Assembly: GCA_038380435.1 (NCBI GenBank)
Contig: JAWZYU010000030.1
Span: 63,003,817-63,067,816 of the forward strand
Source of the DNA: Ryuthela nishihirai
Taxonomy: Eukaryota; Arthropoda; Arachnida; Araneae; Heptathelidae
Length of the DNA: 64,000 nucleotides
Direction: 5' to 3'
The notes below the pieces were generated by a model. That model had not been told where the DNA came from. It made no database searches and saw only the letters and a program-made list of their open reading frames with translations. The position numbers and the translations under genes are program-made. Positions 31,358 through 42,970 of this stretch are shown piece by piece (the first letter of the stretch is position 1; the number at the start of each line of letters is the position of its first letter).

Positions 31358-31673
31358 ATGTTTCCTCCTCCTCCTCCTTCCGCAGATAATTAATAAGAGC
31401 ATTCCTGATGATCTCATCTCACCTCTTTAGGGACAATAATCGGGCCCACGAAGCTTATCTGCGATTGGCGGTTGCTCCTATTCGATTAAAGTCCATCGAT
31501 CAAATATCAATTAAAATCCTTTTTTAAGGATGATGGCAGCAACAATTATCCCAATTCAACATCGCAATTAACTGCGTTGATTCGTTTTCGGTTTGAACTT
31601 CATTTTCTGGGGGAATACCTTCGAGACAGCAACAGAGCGATCGCCTCCTCTGCTGTTCGTTCATTGGTCGAAA
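31358..31673. other. Unique DNA, possible regulatory block
   Basis: No gene. The stretch 31430-31560 has ATCGATCAAATATCAATTA and TTAATTA-like cores in a less biased background, which resembles conserved non-coding DNA, without proof. Confidence 0.35.
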
Positions 31674-31739
31674 CACGATCTGCTAATGCACATTTCGTAT
31701 GTGCTAATGCACATACGAAATGTGCATTAGCAGATCGTG
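31674..31739. repeat. Perfect hairpin, 31-bp arms, 4-base loop
   Basis: The left arm 31674-31704 and right arm 31709-31739 are exact reverse complements; the loop is TAAT. It is unrelated in sequence to the MITE that follows a few bases later. Confidence 0.95.
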
Positions 31740-31751
31740 CAGAATAGCGTG

Positions 31752-31870
31752 GTCACGTGATACGACGGCTGCCAGATCACTAATTTCTAAAAAAAAATCG
31801 TTGCCAGATATTTTTTCTGAATACTGTAATCAACCGTTGTGTTCGGATACTTTTTTGAGCTCGTGCTGTA
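31752..31870 (+). mobile_element. Half MITE
   Basis: Only the right half is present, from the CACGTGA centre to the ACTTTTTTGAGC end. The last bases (TCGTGCTGTA) are altered from the normal terminus. Confidence 0.8.
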
Positions 31871-32674
31871 CGGACCGATACTGCCGCCGAAACGAAACTT
31901 TTAAACCGATCCTTGACGTCTTTCTGATCGCAACCAAACGGAATATGTGAAGAATCATTTTGAAAACTCAGTTGCAGAAGATTTGCATGCTTCGGCTGAA
32001 ATTCTTGTGAAATGTTTTTCTGACGAATGACAGAATAAAATTACTCAACAGTGACGCGTAGAAAACAAACGACGACGACGTCCAATGAACAAATGATTGT
32101 TTTGTGTTGTGTTGATTGGATGCGCCATTAGCCTCTGAAAGAAGAACGTCATCAACAATCCGTTTTTTTTGGGGGGGAGGGGGGTGCGTCATTCTGGTGA
32201 GGAAGATCGTCGCGGAACATGACAGAAACAGAAACGCAGCTAATCACGGGGAAACTCTTTCGAACTTTTGCGGAGAAATCTGGAACAAATCAAAAGAGAG
32301 CGAAGTTTTTCTGGGGGGGGGGGGCTTCAGGACTTCTAAACACTGAGATCGGTTTAATGTAGCAGAAGGAGAGCACTAGGGATGAATGGAGGAAGAGACA
32401 CGCTCTTGCTCTTCCTCGTTGCCATGATGGGAAATGAACTAGAAAGCAAACGCTCTTCCAATAATCTCAAGTCGTGGGTGATCCCAATGGAGGGAGGGAG
32501 GGAGGGAGGGAGGAGAAAGTTCAGTCAGCTGAGCAAAGAGAAGAACAGATGAGGATGAAGAAGACTTACCTCTTATCACCTTCTCTGAAGGAAGTGACGT
32601 AATGATACGAGTCGTTGCGGATTCATATATTTAGGATCTTTTTGATGATTTTAGTTTTTTTTTTCTTCTTCTAA
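31871..32674. other. Unique DNA, G tracts and GGGA repeat
   Basis: No gene supported. G tracts at about 32170-32183 and 32312-32323, and a GGGA tetranucleotide run at about 32491-32513. Confidence 0.5.
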
Positions 32675-32842
32675 AGAGCACTTCTTTTCACACAGTGGAT
32701 TAAATGGCGAGTGTGAGATAACTCTTGGCATCACAAAGACACACCGAGGGCTAAAAGTTGGGTAGGGGATCAACTGAAGAGTTGCTAAGGAGACGGATGG
32801 AAGCCTTTAAAGAGAGGCGCTCAGCAACGTCTTTAAAGCGTA
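32675..32842 (-). repeat. Old SINE fragment cut by a MITE
   Basis: Diverged landmarks GATTAAATGGCGAGTGTGAG, GGTAGGGGATCAACTGAAGA and GGAGACGGATGG follow the SINE 3' body in minus orientation. It is broken by the MITE starting at 32843. Confidence 0.65.
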
Positions 32843-32957
32843 CAGTCGCCCAAAAAAGTATCCGAACACTACGGTTGATTACAGAATTCAGAAAAAATAT
32901 CTGGCAACGATTTTTTTAGAAATGAATGATTTGGCAACCTTTGTGTCACGTGACACG
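32843..32957 (+). mobile_element. Half MITE
   Basis: Begins after TA at 32841-32842 and stops at the CACGTGACAC centre, where the sequence switches to the 37-bp segment shared with the 17-kb locus. Confidence 0.85.
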
Positions 32958-32996
32958 GATACATTTTAGCACATAGAGTAGCCAAGGATGGCTGTA

Positions 32997-33297
32997 CAGT
33001 CGCTCAAAAAAGTATCCGAACACTACGGTTGATTACAGAATTCAAAAAAAAATCTGGCAACGATTTTTTTTTGAAATGAGTGATTTGGCAACGATCTTTT
33101 TAGAAATGAGTGATTCTTCAGAAATGAGTGATCTTTTTTATAAATGACTGCTTTTTTTAGAATGAGTGATCTGGCAATCTTCGTGTCACGTGACACGAAG
33201 GTTGCCAGATCACTCATTTCTAATAAAAATCGTTGACAGATATTTTTCCTGAATTCTGTAATCAACCGTAGTGTTCGGATACTTTTTTAGGCGACTG
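32997..33297. mobile_element. MITE with expanded left arm
   Basis: TA at 32995-32996 and 33298-33299. The left arm contains four to five degenerate repeats of the AAATGAGTGAT phrase, making it about 80 bp longer than the right arm. Confidence 0.85.
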
Positions 33298-33299
33298 TA

Positions 33300-33554
33300 A
33301 ATACTCCTTCAACCAGCTGCTTGCTACAGAGGTCTAACAAGAGTCTGTCAGTTTATGCATCACAGAAAGTTCACTGTGAGGAAGGCGAGATCTCAGCAGC
33401 AAGAACAAACGTTGTCATTTTCAAACCAAATGTCTTACCCATTTTCCTCTGATCGGTAGGCAAGGGTGTTTACCATTCAGACAGCGGGAAGAGCAAATGG
33501 GATTCAGATGCCTGTGATGAGTTGGTCAATTCAGAAACGAATCTAGCTGCAATG
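33300..33554. other. Unique DNA, no gene seen
   Basis: Nothing recognisable beyond short phrases. No ORF or repeat supported. Confidence 0.5.
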
Positions 33555-33556
33555 TA

Positions 33557-34725
33557 CAGTCGCTCAAAAAAGTATCCGAACACTATGGTTGATTACAGAA
33601 TTCAGAAAAAATATCTGGCAACGATTTTTTTTTTAGAAATTAGTGATCTGGCAACCTTCGTGTCACGTGATTACAGAATTCAGGAAAAATATCTGGAGCG
33701 TGTACATGCACACGCTTCAGTTTGCTGTGAACGGTAACTGCACACGCTAAATATTTCCGTGAGTGAGCCCACACGATCCTAGGTCTTTGTGAGCTCACAC
33801 GATCCAATGTGCTGTGAACATTAACCGCAACCGCTCCAGTTTGCTGTGAACGGTAACTGCACACGCTCAATATTTCCGTGAGTGAGCCCACACGATCTAG
33901 GTCTTTGTGAGCTCACACGATCCAATGTGCTGTGAACATTAACCGCAACCGCTCCAGTTTGCTGTGAACGGTAACTGCACACGCTCAATATTTCCGTGAG
34001 TGAGCCCACACGATCTAGGTCTTTGTGAGCTCACACGATCCAATGTGCTGTGAACATTAACCGCAACCGCTCCAGTTTGCTGTGAACGGTAACTGCACAC
34101 GCTAAATATTTCCGTGAGTGAGCCCACACGATCTAGGTCTTTGTGAGCTCACACGATCCAATGTGCTGTGAACATTAACCGCAACCGCTCCAGTTTGCTG
34201 TGAACGGTAACTGCACACGCTCAATATTTCCGTGAGTGAGCCCACACGATCTAGGTCTTTGTGAGCTCACACGATTCAATGTGCTGTGAACATTAACCGC
34301 AACCGTTCCAGTTTGCTGTGAACGGTAACTGCACACGCTCAATATTTCCGTGAGTGAGCCCACACGATCCAGGTCTTTGTGAGATCACACGATCCAATGT
34401 GCTGTGAACATTAACCGCAACCGCTCCAGTTTGCTGTGAACGGTAACTGCACACGCTCAATATTTCCGTGAGTGAGCCCACACGATCCAGGTCTTTGTGA
34501 GCTCACACGATCCAATGTTCTGTGAACATTAACCGCAACCGCTCCAGTTTGCTGTGAACGGTAACTGCACACGCTCAATATTTCCGTGAGTGAGCCCACA
34601 CGATCCAATGTGCTGTGAACATTAACCGCAACCGCTCCAGTTTGCTGTGAACGGTAATTGCACACGCTCCATATTCATCGCATTATATATTCATACGCAT
34701 TATATATATTAAAAAAGTATACGAA
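33557..34725 (-). mobile_element. Composite MITE-satellite element, copy 5
   Basis: TA at 33555-33556 on the left. One MITE arm, a short hairpin remnant, about eight 118-bp monomers (about 33715-34668), the AT linker, and then only the first bases of the second MITE (AAAAAAGTATACGAA), where it is truncated. Confidence 0.8.
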
Positions 34726-35298
34726 TTTTGAACGAAATTTGAAAGAATTTTGAAAGAAAAAAAATTAATAAATTAAGCATTAATGAAAAGGACCAAAACA
34801 AATTTCACAAGAAATTCTTTTTCAGAATCATCCAACAGAGAAGAGCTGGGATTTTAGAAATAGTAAGAAAACTTTGTAGTAAAAAACTTGGAAAAGTGCA
34901 CCTGAACCTCTGGTAAATCCCTCGAATTGAAATGCCCGTTAGAGAGTGGACTCTCCCTCGTGAGAGAAAGATCGTCCGGAATGAGGGAGTGAGAGGAATG
35001 GTGAGTAGGTGAGCTCATCTGTTCCATTGAGGAGAGTTCCTCCTCCTCCTCTCATTCAAGGCAACCATCGATTCGTCATCCATATCGACTTTGGCCAACA
35101 GCAGTGGACGCAGCTGAGACCATCTTTTCGTCTTCTTCCTATTAGAGGAGTCGTCTCCATCGGAGAACAGCGTCCCCATGGTTACCCATTCGCCTCGCTC
35201 AACACTTGACTCGGCAGTCTTCATTAGATGAAGGAAACATATTAAACACTTACTCATCGACATTAAGTAGTTTCATCATTGCAATTAAACTGCCATTG
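34726..35298. other. Unique DNA, no gene seen
   Basis: AT-rich up to 34920, more balanced later. Overlapping 66- and 82-codon ORFs on opposite strands (35009-35263) have no recognisable features. Confidence 0.5.
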
Positions 35299-35300
35299 TA

Positions 35301-36147
35301 CAGTCGCTCAAAAAAATATCCGAACGCTATGGTTGATGACAGAATTCAGAAAAAATATCTGGCAAAGATTTTTTTTTAGACATTAGTGACCTGGCAACCT
35401 TCGTGTCACGTGACACGAAGGTTGCCAGATCACTAATTCCTAAAAAAATCGTTGCTAGATATTTTTTCTGAATTCTGTAATCAACCATGATGTTCGGATA
35501 TTTTTTTAATATATATAATGCGTATGAATATATAATGCAACGAACATGGAGCGTGTGCAGTTACCGTTCACGGCAAACTGGAGCGGTTGCGGTTAATGTT
35601 CACAGCACATTGGATCGTGTGAGCTCACAAAGACCTGGATCGTGTGGGCTCACTCACGGAAATATTGAGCATGTGCAGTTACCGTTCACAGCAAACTGGA
35701 GCGGTTGCGGTTAATGTTCACAGCACATTGGATCGTGTGAGCTCACAAAGACTTAGATCGTGTGGGCTCACTCACGGAAATATTGAGCGTGTGCAGTTAC
35801 CGTTCACGGCAAACTGGAGCGGTTGCGGTTAATGTTCACAGCACATTGGATCGTGTGAGCTCACAAAGACCTAGATCGTGTGGGCTCACTCACGGAAATA
35901 TTGAGCGTGTGCAGTTACCGTTCACAGCAAACTGGAGCGTGTGCAGTAACTGCACACGCTCCAGTTTGCTGTGAACGGTAACTGGAGCGTGTACAGTTGC
36001 TGTACACGCTCCAGATATTTTTTCTGAATTCTGTAATCACGTGCCACGAAGGTTGCCAGATCACTAATCACTAAAAAAATCGTTGCCAGATATTTTTTCT
36101 GAATTCTGTCATCAACCATAGCGTTCGGATACTTTTTTGAGCGACTG
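35301..36147 (+). mobile_element. Composite MITE-satellite element, copy 6 (intact outer ends)
   Basis: TA at 35299-35300 and 36148-36149. Full architecture: palindromic MITE, AT linker (about 35505-35547), about three monomers, two hairpins (about 35934-35961 and 35985-36014), closing arm. The variant TTGATGACAGAATTC at the left outer end is mirrored as GAATTCTGTCATCAA at the right outer end, over 700 bp away. Confidence 0.8.
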
Positions 36148-36149
36148 TA

Positions 36150-36548
36150 CTTAAACCTTTCAGCTTCCATAATTCCTTGAATGATTCTTCTTCAGACGAT
36201 CTCTGCAAGACAACTGAGAAACATTATCATGAAAAGTATAAAAATTCAGTTTTTTTTAATGAACGAATATTGTTAAAAAACGATAATGTTTTGGATCTCC
36301 GATTTTTTTCTAAAACGTTTATTTTAAAAAACTGCTAAGCATCGAACTTAAAGGATAACTGCTTAGAAGAGCAAAATTCACCTGACGGTGGAGGAAAGCG
36401 ATATCCTCAATTATCTATCACTGGCGTCAACGGAAGTTGAATTCAGTTCGCAAATTTCTCGATCTGTTTTTCTGTTGGAAAGTCACGAAGTCCCCCTTCC
36501 CACATAGATGAAATTTATGGGGAACTTTGTCTCCACTTAGTGAGATAC
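36150..36548. other. Unique DNA, no gene seen
   Basis: AT-rich up to 36350. No gene or repeat recognised. Confidence 0.5.
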
Positions 36549-36557
36549 GGACCCAAG

Positions 36558-36942
36558 GGTTGGGTTGTTTTACCTCTGAGCGGCACTTTTTTGCCCACCA
36601 TGGGCTAAATGGCCAGGTCACATAGACCCCGAAGGCTCAGAGGAGGTTGGGGGAGGGGACCCACTGGAACAGTTGTTGGGAGACAGATGGTAGCCTCCCG
36701 TCAAGGCCATCCAGCGTGTTCTTTAACGTGCACAGGGTATGGCTCTCCCGCACATGGGGCCACGGCTTAACGTCCCATCCGACGGACGGCGGCCTTTCCA
36801 AGCCCATCGGTGTCCCCTACTGACCGTGCACATTGAGTTTTGCGGAGATAAATCTCAACGCTGACCCAGCTGGGACTCGAACCTGAGAACTACAGATTAC
36901 GAGCCTGGGGCGCAACAGACTGAGCCACCCCCGCCCCAATAA
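36558..36942 (-). mobile_element. tRNA-derived SINE, full length
   Basis: Target duplications GGACCCAAG at 36549-36557 and 36943-36951. Single 3' body. A few bases of the CCGCCCTG region are deleted. Confidence 0.9.
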
Positions 36943-36951
36943 GGACCCAAG

Positions 36952-37480
36952 ACTTCCCGATAACCCATCGGGTGCTATGACTGCTGAGCTACTTACTTCA
37001 AATCTTGATCTCCCCTATTCAATGATTATGAACTCCTCCACGTGCATTACAGAACTGAAATTTCTCTGCCCCTCGAATGCAACGTCTCCTCCCTTCCAAA
37101 CAACATCCTGAACAAGATGAGGATGTACGTCACGAGTGCATTCAAGTTTACTCAGCGACTCGTTAGCGTTTCTTCAGAGCATCTGACACGTGATCAGGAT
37201 GTCGTGGGTTACGCATCCCAGCTGCCTCTAACTTCTTTAAATCGGATATCGCGTTAAGAGTAAATTCACGTATCTTTGGAACGTTCAATTTCTTACATTT
37301 CCTCTACTTCATCTTTTTTTGTAACCATAAAAACTTCTACGGAAGCGAGACAGACTATTTCATCGCATATAAAATAATCTTACACGTTTTTATGTTCCTG
37401 CATTCCATGATCTGAGATATTTTGCATTTGACCTTCAATAAAGGAACTTCATAAGCCTCTCTTTCTGGAGAAACGCCTCT
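36952..37480. other. Unique DNA, no gene seen
   Basis: A 71-codon frame at 37042-37257 has no recognisable domain. CACGTG near 37039 and 37188. Confidence 0.45.
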
Positions 37481-37815
37481 TTTGGACAGACCGAGACACA
37501 GACAGCTCCAGTTTGCTGTGAACGGTGACTGCACACGCTCAATATTTCCGTCAGTGAGCCCACACGATCTAGTATCAAAATAATATGACCATCTACAGTC
37601 GCTCAAAAAAGTATCCCAACACTCTTTTGGACAGAACGAAGCTCAATTAATTCCTCATTTGACAAAGGAAAATTGCATTAATTTCCGATTTTACAGAACA
37701 AAAGTTTAGTAATGCCTCTTTTGAAAGAACGAAATATCATGGATTTCTTTTTAGACAGAACAGAATTCGGTTAGTTCCGAACATGAAAGGACAAAATTCT
37801 ATTAATTCGATGTTT
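37481..37815. repeat. Degenerate short repeat with satellite and MITE scraps
   Basis: The phrase CTCTTTTGGACAGAACGAA occurs near 37482 and 37622, and weaker versions near 37707, 37750 and 37785. Between the first two lies one partial 118-bp satellite monomer (about 37504-37573, minus orientation) and a 30-bp MITE tip (about 37596-37625). Confidence 0.6.
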
Positions 37816-38467
37816 TTTTTTATTTTTCCGAGCGAAGAATTACGTTTTAGTTTGTGAAAATAAATTGTTTTCGATATTCTTCCTCCGAAATCTTTCTCTC
37901 CCTCGATGAACATTTCGTTGTCGCTTTACAATTCAATTTTCTGCATGAACTGCACTCGGCTAAGCGTTGGCTTCACTGCGCACACTCCTCACAGGGGGAA
38001 GAAACAACAGCACAGGAAACGACAGCTGCTGGTCACGTGGGTGCAGAGGGACTTCCGCTGGTCCCTAATCAGAAAATTAACTCTTTCGATCCCACGAGAA
38101 TCGACAGAACGATCTTTCCTCTGGGCCAAATATTAGATCGCTATTCTGACGACCTGGTGGATACATAGAGAACGATCTGCAATTCGATCGGTTATTCTCT
38201 CTTTGGGGGGGGGGGGGGAGTACGGGAGGGGGAGTTAAACTGTGTCTCGTAATCATCACATTTTTCGAAAGTTTGTTTGAACCTCGCGAAAAATATTTAC
38301 TGCGAAGAAAAATAGTTTCCGTTTCTTGTTTTTTATCGGTTTCAGATGGAAACCAGTTTTGTATATATATATTGGAAGCCAGTTTTTATATTGATATATT
38401 TATTTATATTTTCTAAATATATAAACGTCTATCGCAATGAAATAAACTCTATATTTATAAATGCACT
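37816..38467. other. Unique DNA, no gene seen
   Basis: A 104-codon and a 76-codon frame overlap at 37854-38168 without recognisable domains. A G tract lies at about 38205-38217, and AT-rich DNA from 38350. Confidence 0.45.
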
Positions 38468-39047
38468 TCTGTGAACATTAACCGCAACCGCTTCAGTTTG
38501 CTGTGAACGGTAACTGCACACGCTCAATATTTCCGTGAGTGAGCCCACACGATCTATGTCTTTGTGAGCTCACACGATCAATGTGCTCTGAACATTAACC
38601 GCAACCGCTCCAGTTTGCTGTGAACGGTAACTGCACAGGCTCAATATTTCCGTGAGTGAGCCTACACGATCCAGGTCTTTGTGAGCTCACACGATCCAAT
38701 GTGCTGTGAACATTAACCGCAACCGCTCCAGTTTGCTGTGAACGGTAACTGCACACGCTCAATATTTCCGTGAGTGAGCCCACACGATCTAGGTCTTTGT
38801 GAGCTCACACGATCCAATGTGCTGTGAACATTAACCGCAACCGCTCCAGTTTGCTGTGAACGGTAACCGCACACGCTCCATATTCATTGCATTATATATT
38901 CATACGCATTATATATATTAAAAAAGTACCTAACACCATGGTTGATTACAGAATTCAGAAAAAATATCTGGCAACGAATTTTTTAATTAGTGATCTGGCA
39001 ACCTTCGTGTCACGTGACACGAAGGTTGCCAGATCACTAAGTGTTCT
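38468..39047 (-). mobile_element. Composite MITE-satellite element, copy 7 (both ends lost)
   Basis: About 3.5 satellite monomers (38468-38880), AT linker, and a palindromic MITE that stops at CCAGATCACTAA (about 39047), lacking its outer end. The left MITE arm is missing. Confidence 0.75.
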
Positions 39048-39560
39048 GTAAGTATGTCAAGGGTCCCATAAGTATTCTCTTGTTGAGGAAATATTTTAAG
39101 GTATTTTTTTACTGTAAATGATTTAGGTAATAAAAATATTATCGTTGCACTTTATTACTTTAAAAAAATATTAGAAAGAAATCTATGGTGGCCAAAAAAA
39201 AACAGAATATTTAAAACGAAAATGCTTTTTGGTGTAATTTGCAAACGAAAACTCAGCCAAGAAACAAACAGTTTTTAGCGACAATCTGTTGCTATTTGGG
39301 TTTAACGTCTTGCATATAAACACTGTGTACGAGTTGACAACAAAAATTGAAAAAGTGGATATGATTGAAAAAAAACTAAATATTTATGAGTTTCTGTGGG
39401 ACTCAACTCATTCTAATTGAATACCACATAACCGGAATAAATGGGACGATTCCAGAACCCCGTGGCCATTACTGGATGTAATAAAAAAAATTAAACTTCA
39501 GCCTCTGAAAACAAAAAACGAAGAATTAACCATAACAACGAAAATGAAACATAATAAAGA
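39048..39560. other. AT-rich unique DNA
   Basis: No gene or repeat recognised. Confidence 0.5.
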
Positions 39561-39562
39561 TA

Positions 39563-40804
39563 CAGTCGCTCAAAAAAGTATCCGAACACTATGGTTGATT
39601 ACAGAATTCAGAAAAAATATCTGGCAGCGATTTTTTTAGAAATTAGTGACACGAAGGTTGAAAGATCACTAATTTCTAAAAAAATCGCTGCCAGATATTT
39701 TTTCTGAATTCTGTAAACAACCATAGTGTTCGGATACTTCTTTAATATATATAATGCGTATGAATATATAATGCAATGAATATGGAGCGTGTGCAGTTAC
39801 CGTTCACAGCAAACTGGAACGGTTGCGGTTAATGTTCACAGCACATTGGATCGTGAGAGTTCACAAAGACCTAGATCGTGTGGGCTCACTCATGGAAATA
39901 TTGAGCGTGTTCAGTTACCGTTCACAGCAAACTGGAGCGTGTGCAGTAACTGCACACGCTCCAATTTTTTAAGAAATTAGTGATCTGGCAACTTTCGTGT
40001 CACGTGACACGAAGGTTGCCAGATCACTAATTTCTTTTAAAACAAACTCGTTGCCAGATATTTTTCCAGAATTCCGTAATAAACCGTAGTGTTCGGACAC
40101 ATTTTAATATATATAATGCGTATGAATATATAATGCAATGAATATGGAGCGTGTGCAGTTACCGTTCACAGCAAACTGGAGCGGTTGCGGTTAATGTTCA
40201 CAGCACATTGGATCATGTGAGCTCACAACGACCTAGATCGTGTGGGCTCACTCACGGAAATATTGAGCGTGTGCAGTTACCGTTCACAGCAAACTGGAGC
40301 GGTTGCGGTTAATGTTCACAGCACATTGGATCGTGTGAGCTCACAAAGACCTATATCGTGTGGGCTCACTCACGGAAATATTGAACGTGCGCAGGTACCG
40401 TTCACAGCAAACTGAAGCGATTGCGGATAATGTTCACAGCACATTGGATCGTGTGAGCTCACAAAGACCTGGATCGTGTGGACTCACTCACGGAAATATT
40501 GAGCGTGTGCAGTTACCGTTTACAGCAAACTGAAGCGGTTGCGGTTAATGTTCACAGCACATTGGATCGTGTGAGCTCACAAAGACCTAGATCGTGTGGG
40601 CTCACTCACGGAAATATTGAGCGTGTGCAGTTATCGTTCACAGCAAACTGGAGCGGTTGCGGTTAATGTTCACAGCACATTGGATCGTGTGAGCGTGACA
40701 CGAATTTTGCCAGATCACTAATTCCTAAAAGAAAAATAGTTGCCAGATATTTTTTCTGAATATTGCAATCAACCGTAGTGTTCGGATACTTTTTTGAGCG
40801 AGTG
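39563..40804 (+). mobile_element. Composite MITE-satellite element, copy 8 (double)
   Basis: TA at 39561-39562 and 40805-40806. It contains MITE palindrome, linker, 1.5 monomers (39785-39960), a second MITE palindrome, a second linker (about 40103-40145), then about 4.7 monomers (40146-40694) and a closing arm. It looks like two composites fused, or one with an internal duplication. Confidence 0.75.
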
Positions 40805-40806
40805 TA

Positions 40807-41394
40807 CAATTCCCTGTTTCTTGTTTGACAGGAAACTTGTCTCTCCTAAATTGTCCTTTTCTGTGTTGAAACTCTTCGCGGACCAATTTCTAGAAAGCAA
40901 AAGATCAGTTTGTGTTTGATTCGTGTTTCGAAAGCGATAAAAAAAAGAAAAAAACCGTCCTTTAACAACTTTTTTTCTTGCGTCTCTCGTCTGCTAGGGT
41001 GTCGCACGTGCGAGGTCCGTCGGCAGCAACGCAGTCATTGCCAGATCCCGGCGAAGAGAAACGCGTTTAATTAGAGCGAATAATTAGCGGCCGACGTTGA
41101 ATCGATGGTCAGACGAGACGAGGGCGCGGCCATTGATAAGCGTATCGCCAGCAGGAAGGGAAAACAAAGCGTTTGGCGGATGAATGGCGCAGCAAATGGC
41201 GAACGCCGAAGGATCACTTCGTCTCACTTCGTCTCGCGACGCTTAACAGTGACACGAAGACGATTCCATAAACGAAAGAGGCGCCATGACGATGGCGGAC
41301 GCCGTATGGCTTCGTCCGGTTAATATGGGAGACGAGAAATAAGGATTCAGTTTAGCATCACTCTGATTACAAATCCGAACTTTAACGGTTCAAC
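40807..41394. other. Unique DNA with GC-rich candidate regulatory block
   Basis: From about 40980 to 41340 the DNA is GC-richer than its surroundings and contains TTAATTAG and AATAATTAGC homeodomain-type cores, a CACGTG (about 41005), and short purine-rich repeats. A 72-codon frame (41105-41323) is Arg-rich and not convincing. Confidence 0.4.
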
Positions 41395-42576
41395 CTTCGT
41401 GTCACGTGATTACAGAATTCAGGAAAAATGTCTGGAGCGTGTACAGCAACTGTTGCTGTGAACGGTAACTGCTGTGAACGTAACGATCCAATGTGCTGTG
41501 AACGGTAACTGGAGCGTGTACAGCAACTGTACACGCTCCAGTTACCGTTCACAGCAAACTGGAGCGTCTGCGGTTACTGCACACGCTCCAGTTTGCTGTG
41601 AACGGTAACTGCACACGCTCCAGTTTGCTGTGAACGGTAACTGCACACGCTCAATATTTCCGTGAGTGAGCCCACATGATCTAGGTCTTTGTGAGTTCAC
41701 ACGATCCAATGTGCTGTGAACATTAACCGCAACCGCTCCAGTTTGCTGTGAACGGTAACTGCACACGCTCAATATTTCCTTGAGTGAGCCCACACGATCC
41801 AATATGCTGTGAACATTAACCGCAACCGCTCCAGTTTGCTGTGAACGGAAACTGCACACGCACATATTTCCGTGAGTGAGCCCACACGATCTAGGTCTTT
41901 GTGAGCTCACACGATCCAATGTGCTGTGAACATTAACCACAACCGCTCCAGTTTGCTGTGAACGCTAACTACACACGCTCAATATTTCCGTGAGTGAGCC
42001 CACACGATCTAGGTCTTTGTGAGCTCACACGATCCAATGTGCTGTAACTTTAACCACAACCGCTCCAGTTTGCTGTGAACGGTAACTGCACACGCTCAAT
42101 ATTTCCTTGAGTGAGCCCACACGATCCAGGTCTTTGTGAGCTCACACGATCCAATGTGCTGTGAACATTAACCGCAACCGCTCCAGTTTGCTGTGAACGG
42201 CAACTGCACACGCTCAATATTTCCGTGAGTGAGCCCACACGATCTAGGTCTTTGTGAGCTCACACGATCCAATGTGCTGTGAACATTAACCGCAAACGCT
42301 CCAGTTTGCTGTGAACGGTAACTGCACACGCTCCATATTCATTGCATTATATATTCATACGCATTATATATATTAAAAAATATCCGAACACCATGGTTAC
42401 AGAATTCAGATAAATATATCTGGTAACGATTTTTTTTAGAAATTAGTGATCTGGCAACCTTCGTGTTACGTAACACGAAGGTTGCCAGATTTCTTATTTC
42501 CAAAAAAATCATTGCCAGATATTTTTTCAGAATTCCTTAATCAACCAGAGTGTTCGGATATTTTTTTGAACGACTC
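41395..42576 (-). mobile_element. Composite MITE-satellite element, copy 9
   Basis: Left MITE arm reduced to AACCTTCGTGTCACGTGATT, several rearranged hairpins (41437-41600), about seven monomers (to 42330), AT linker, then a MITE palindrome whose centre is TGTTACGTAACA rather than TGTCACGTGACA. TA at 42577-42578. Confidence 0.8.
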
Positions 42577-42578
42577 TA

Positions 42579-42970
42579 CTCCTTGTATAGGTAGATGAAA
42601 ATATAGTTATAGTATAACAATGGGAATGAAATAAAACACTGACTTTGTTACTAGATCTAGCGACTTTTCAGCTCTCACAGCGTACCACCAAACATTTTAC
42701 GCGCATTATTATAGAGTAGATATTATTTAGATAGAGAGATTATTATAGAGTAGATATTATTTAGTAGTAGAGGTTGAGAACCTCTACTCTATACTGTTCC
42801 CAAATTATCCCACCTACATAGTTAATTTTCTAACTGTCTAAAACGATCAGAGGGAATTGTAATATTGTAATACATCTTTTTCAACCTATGGTATTTGCCC
42901 TGTTCACCTTCTGCAGGAATGGAGATTCTCCCTTTGTTTCCCATTGCAGTTCTTATCTAGCTATCACAAA
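42579..42970. other. Unique DNA with small duplication and hairpin
   Basis: A phrase ATTATAGAGTAGATATTATTT is duplicated near 42709 and 42749, followed by a hairpin with 10-bp arms (AGTAGAGGTT and its complement, 42766-42788). No gene. Confidence 0.6.
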
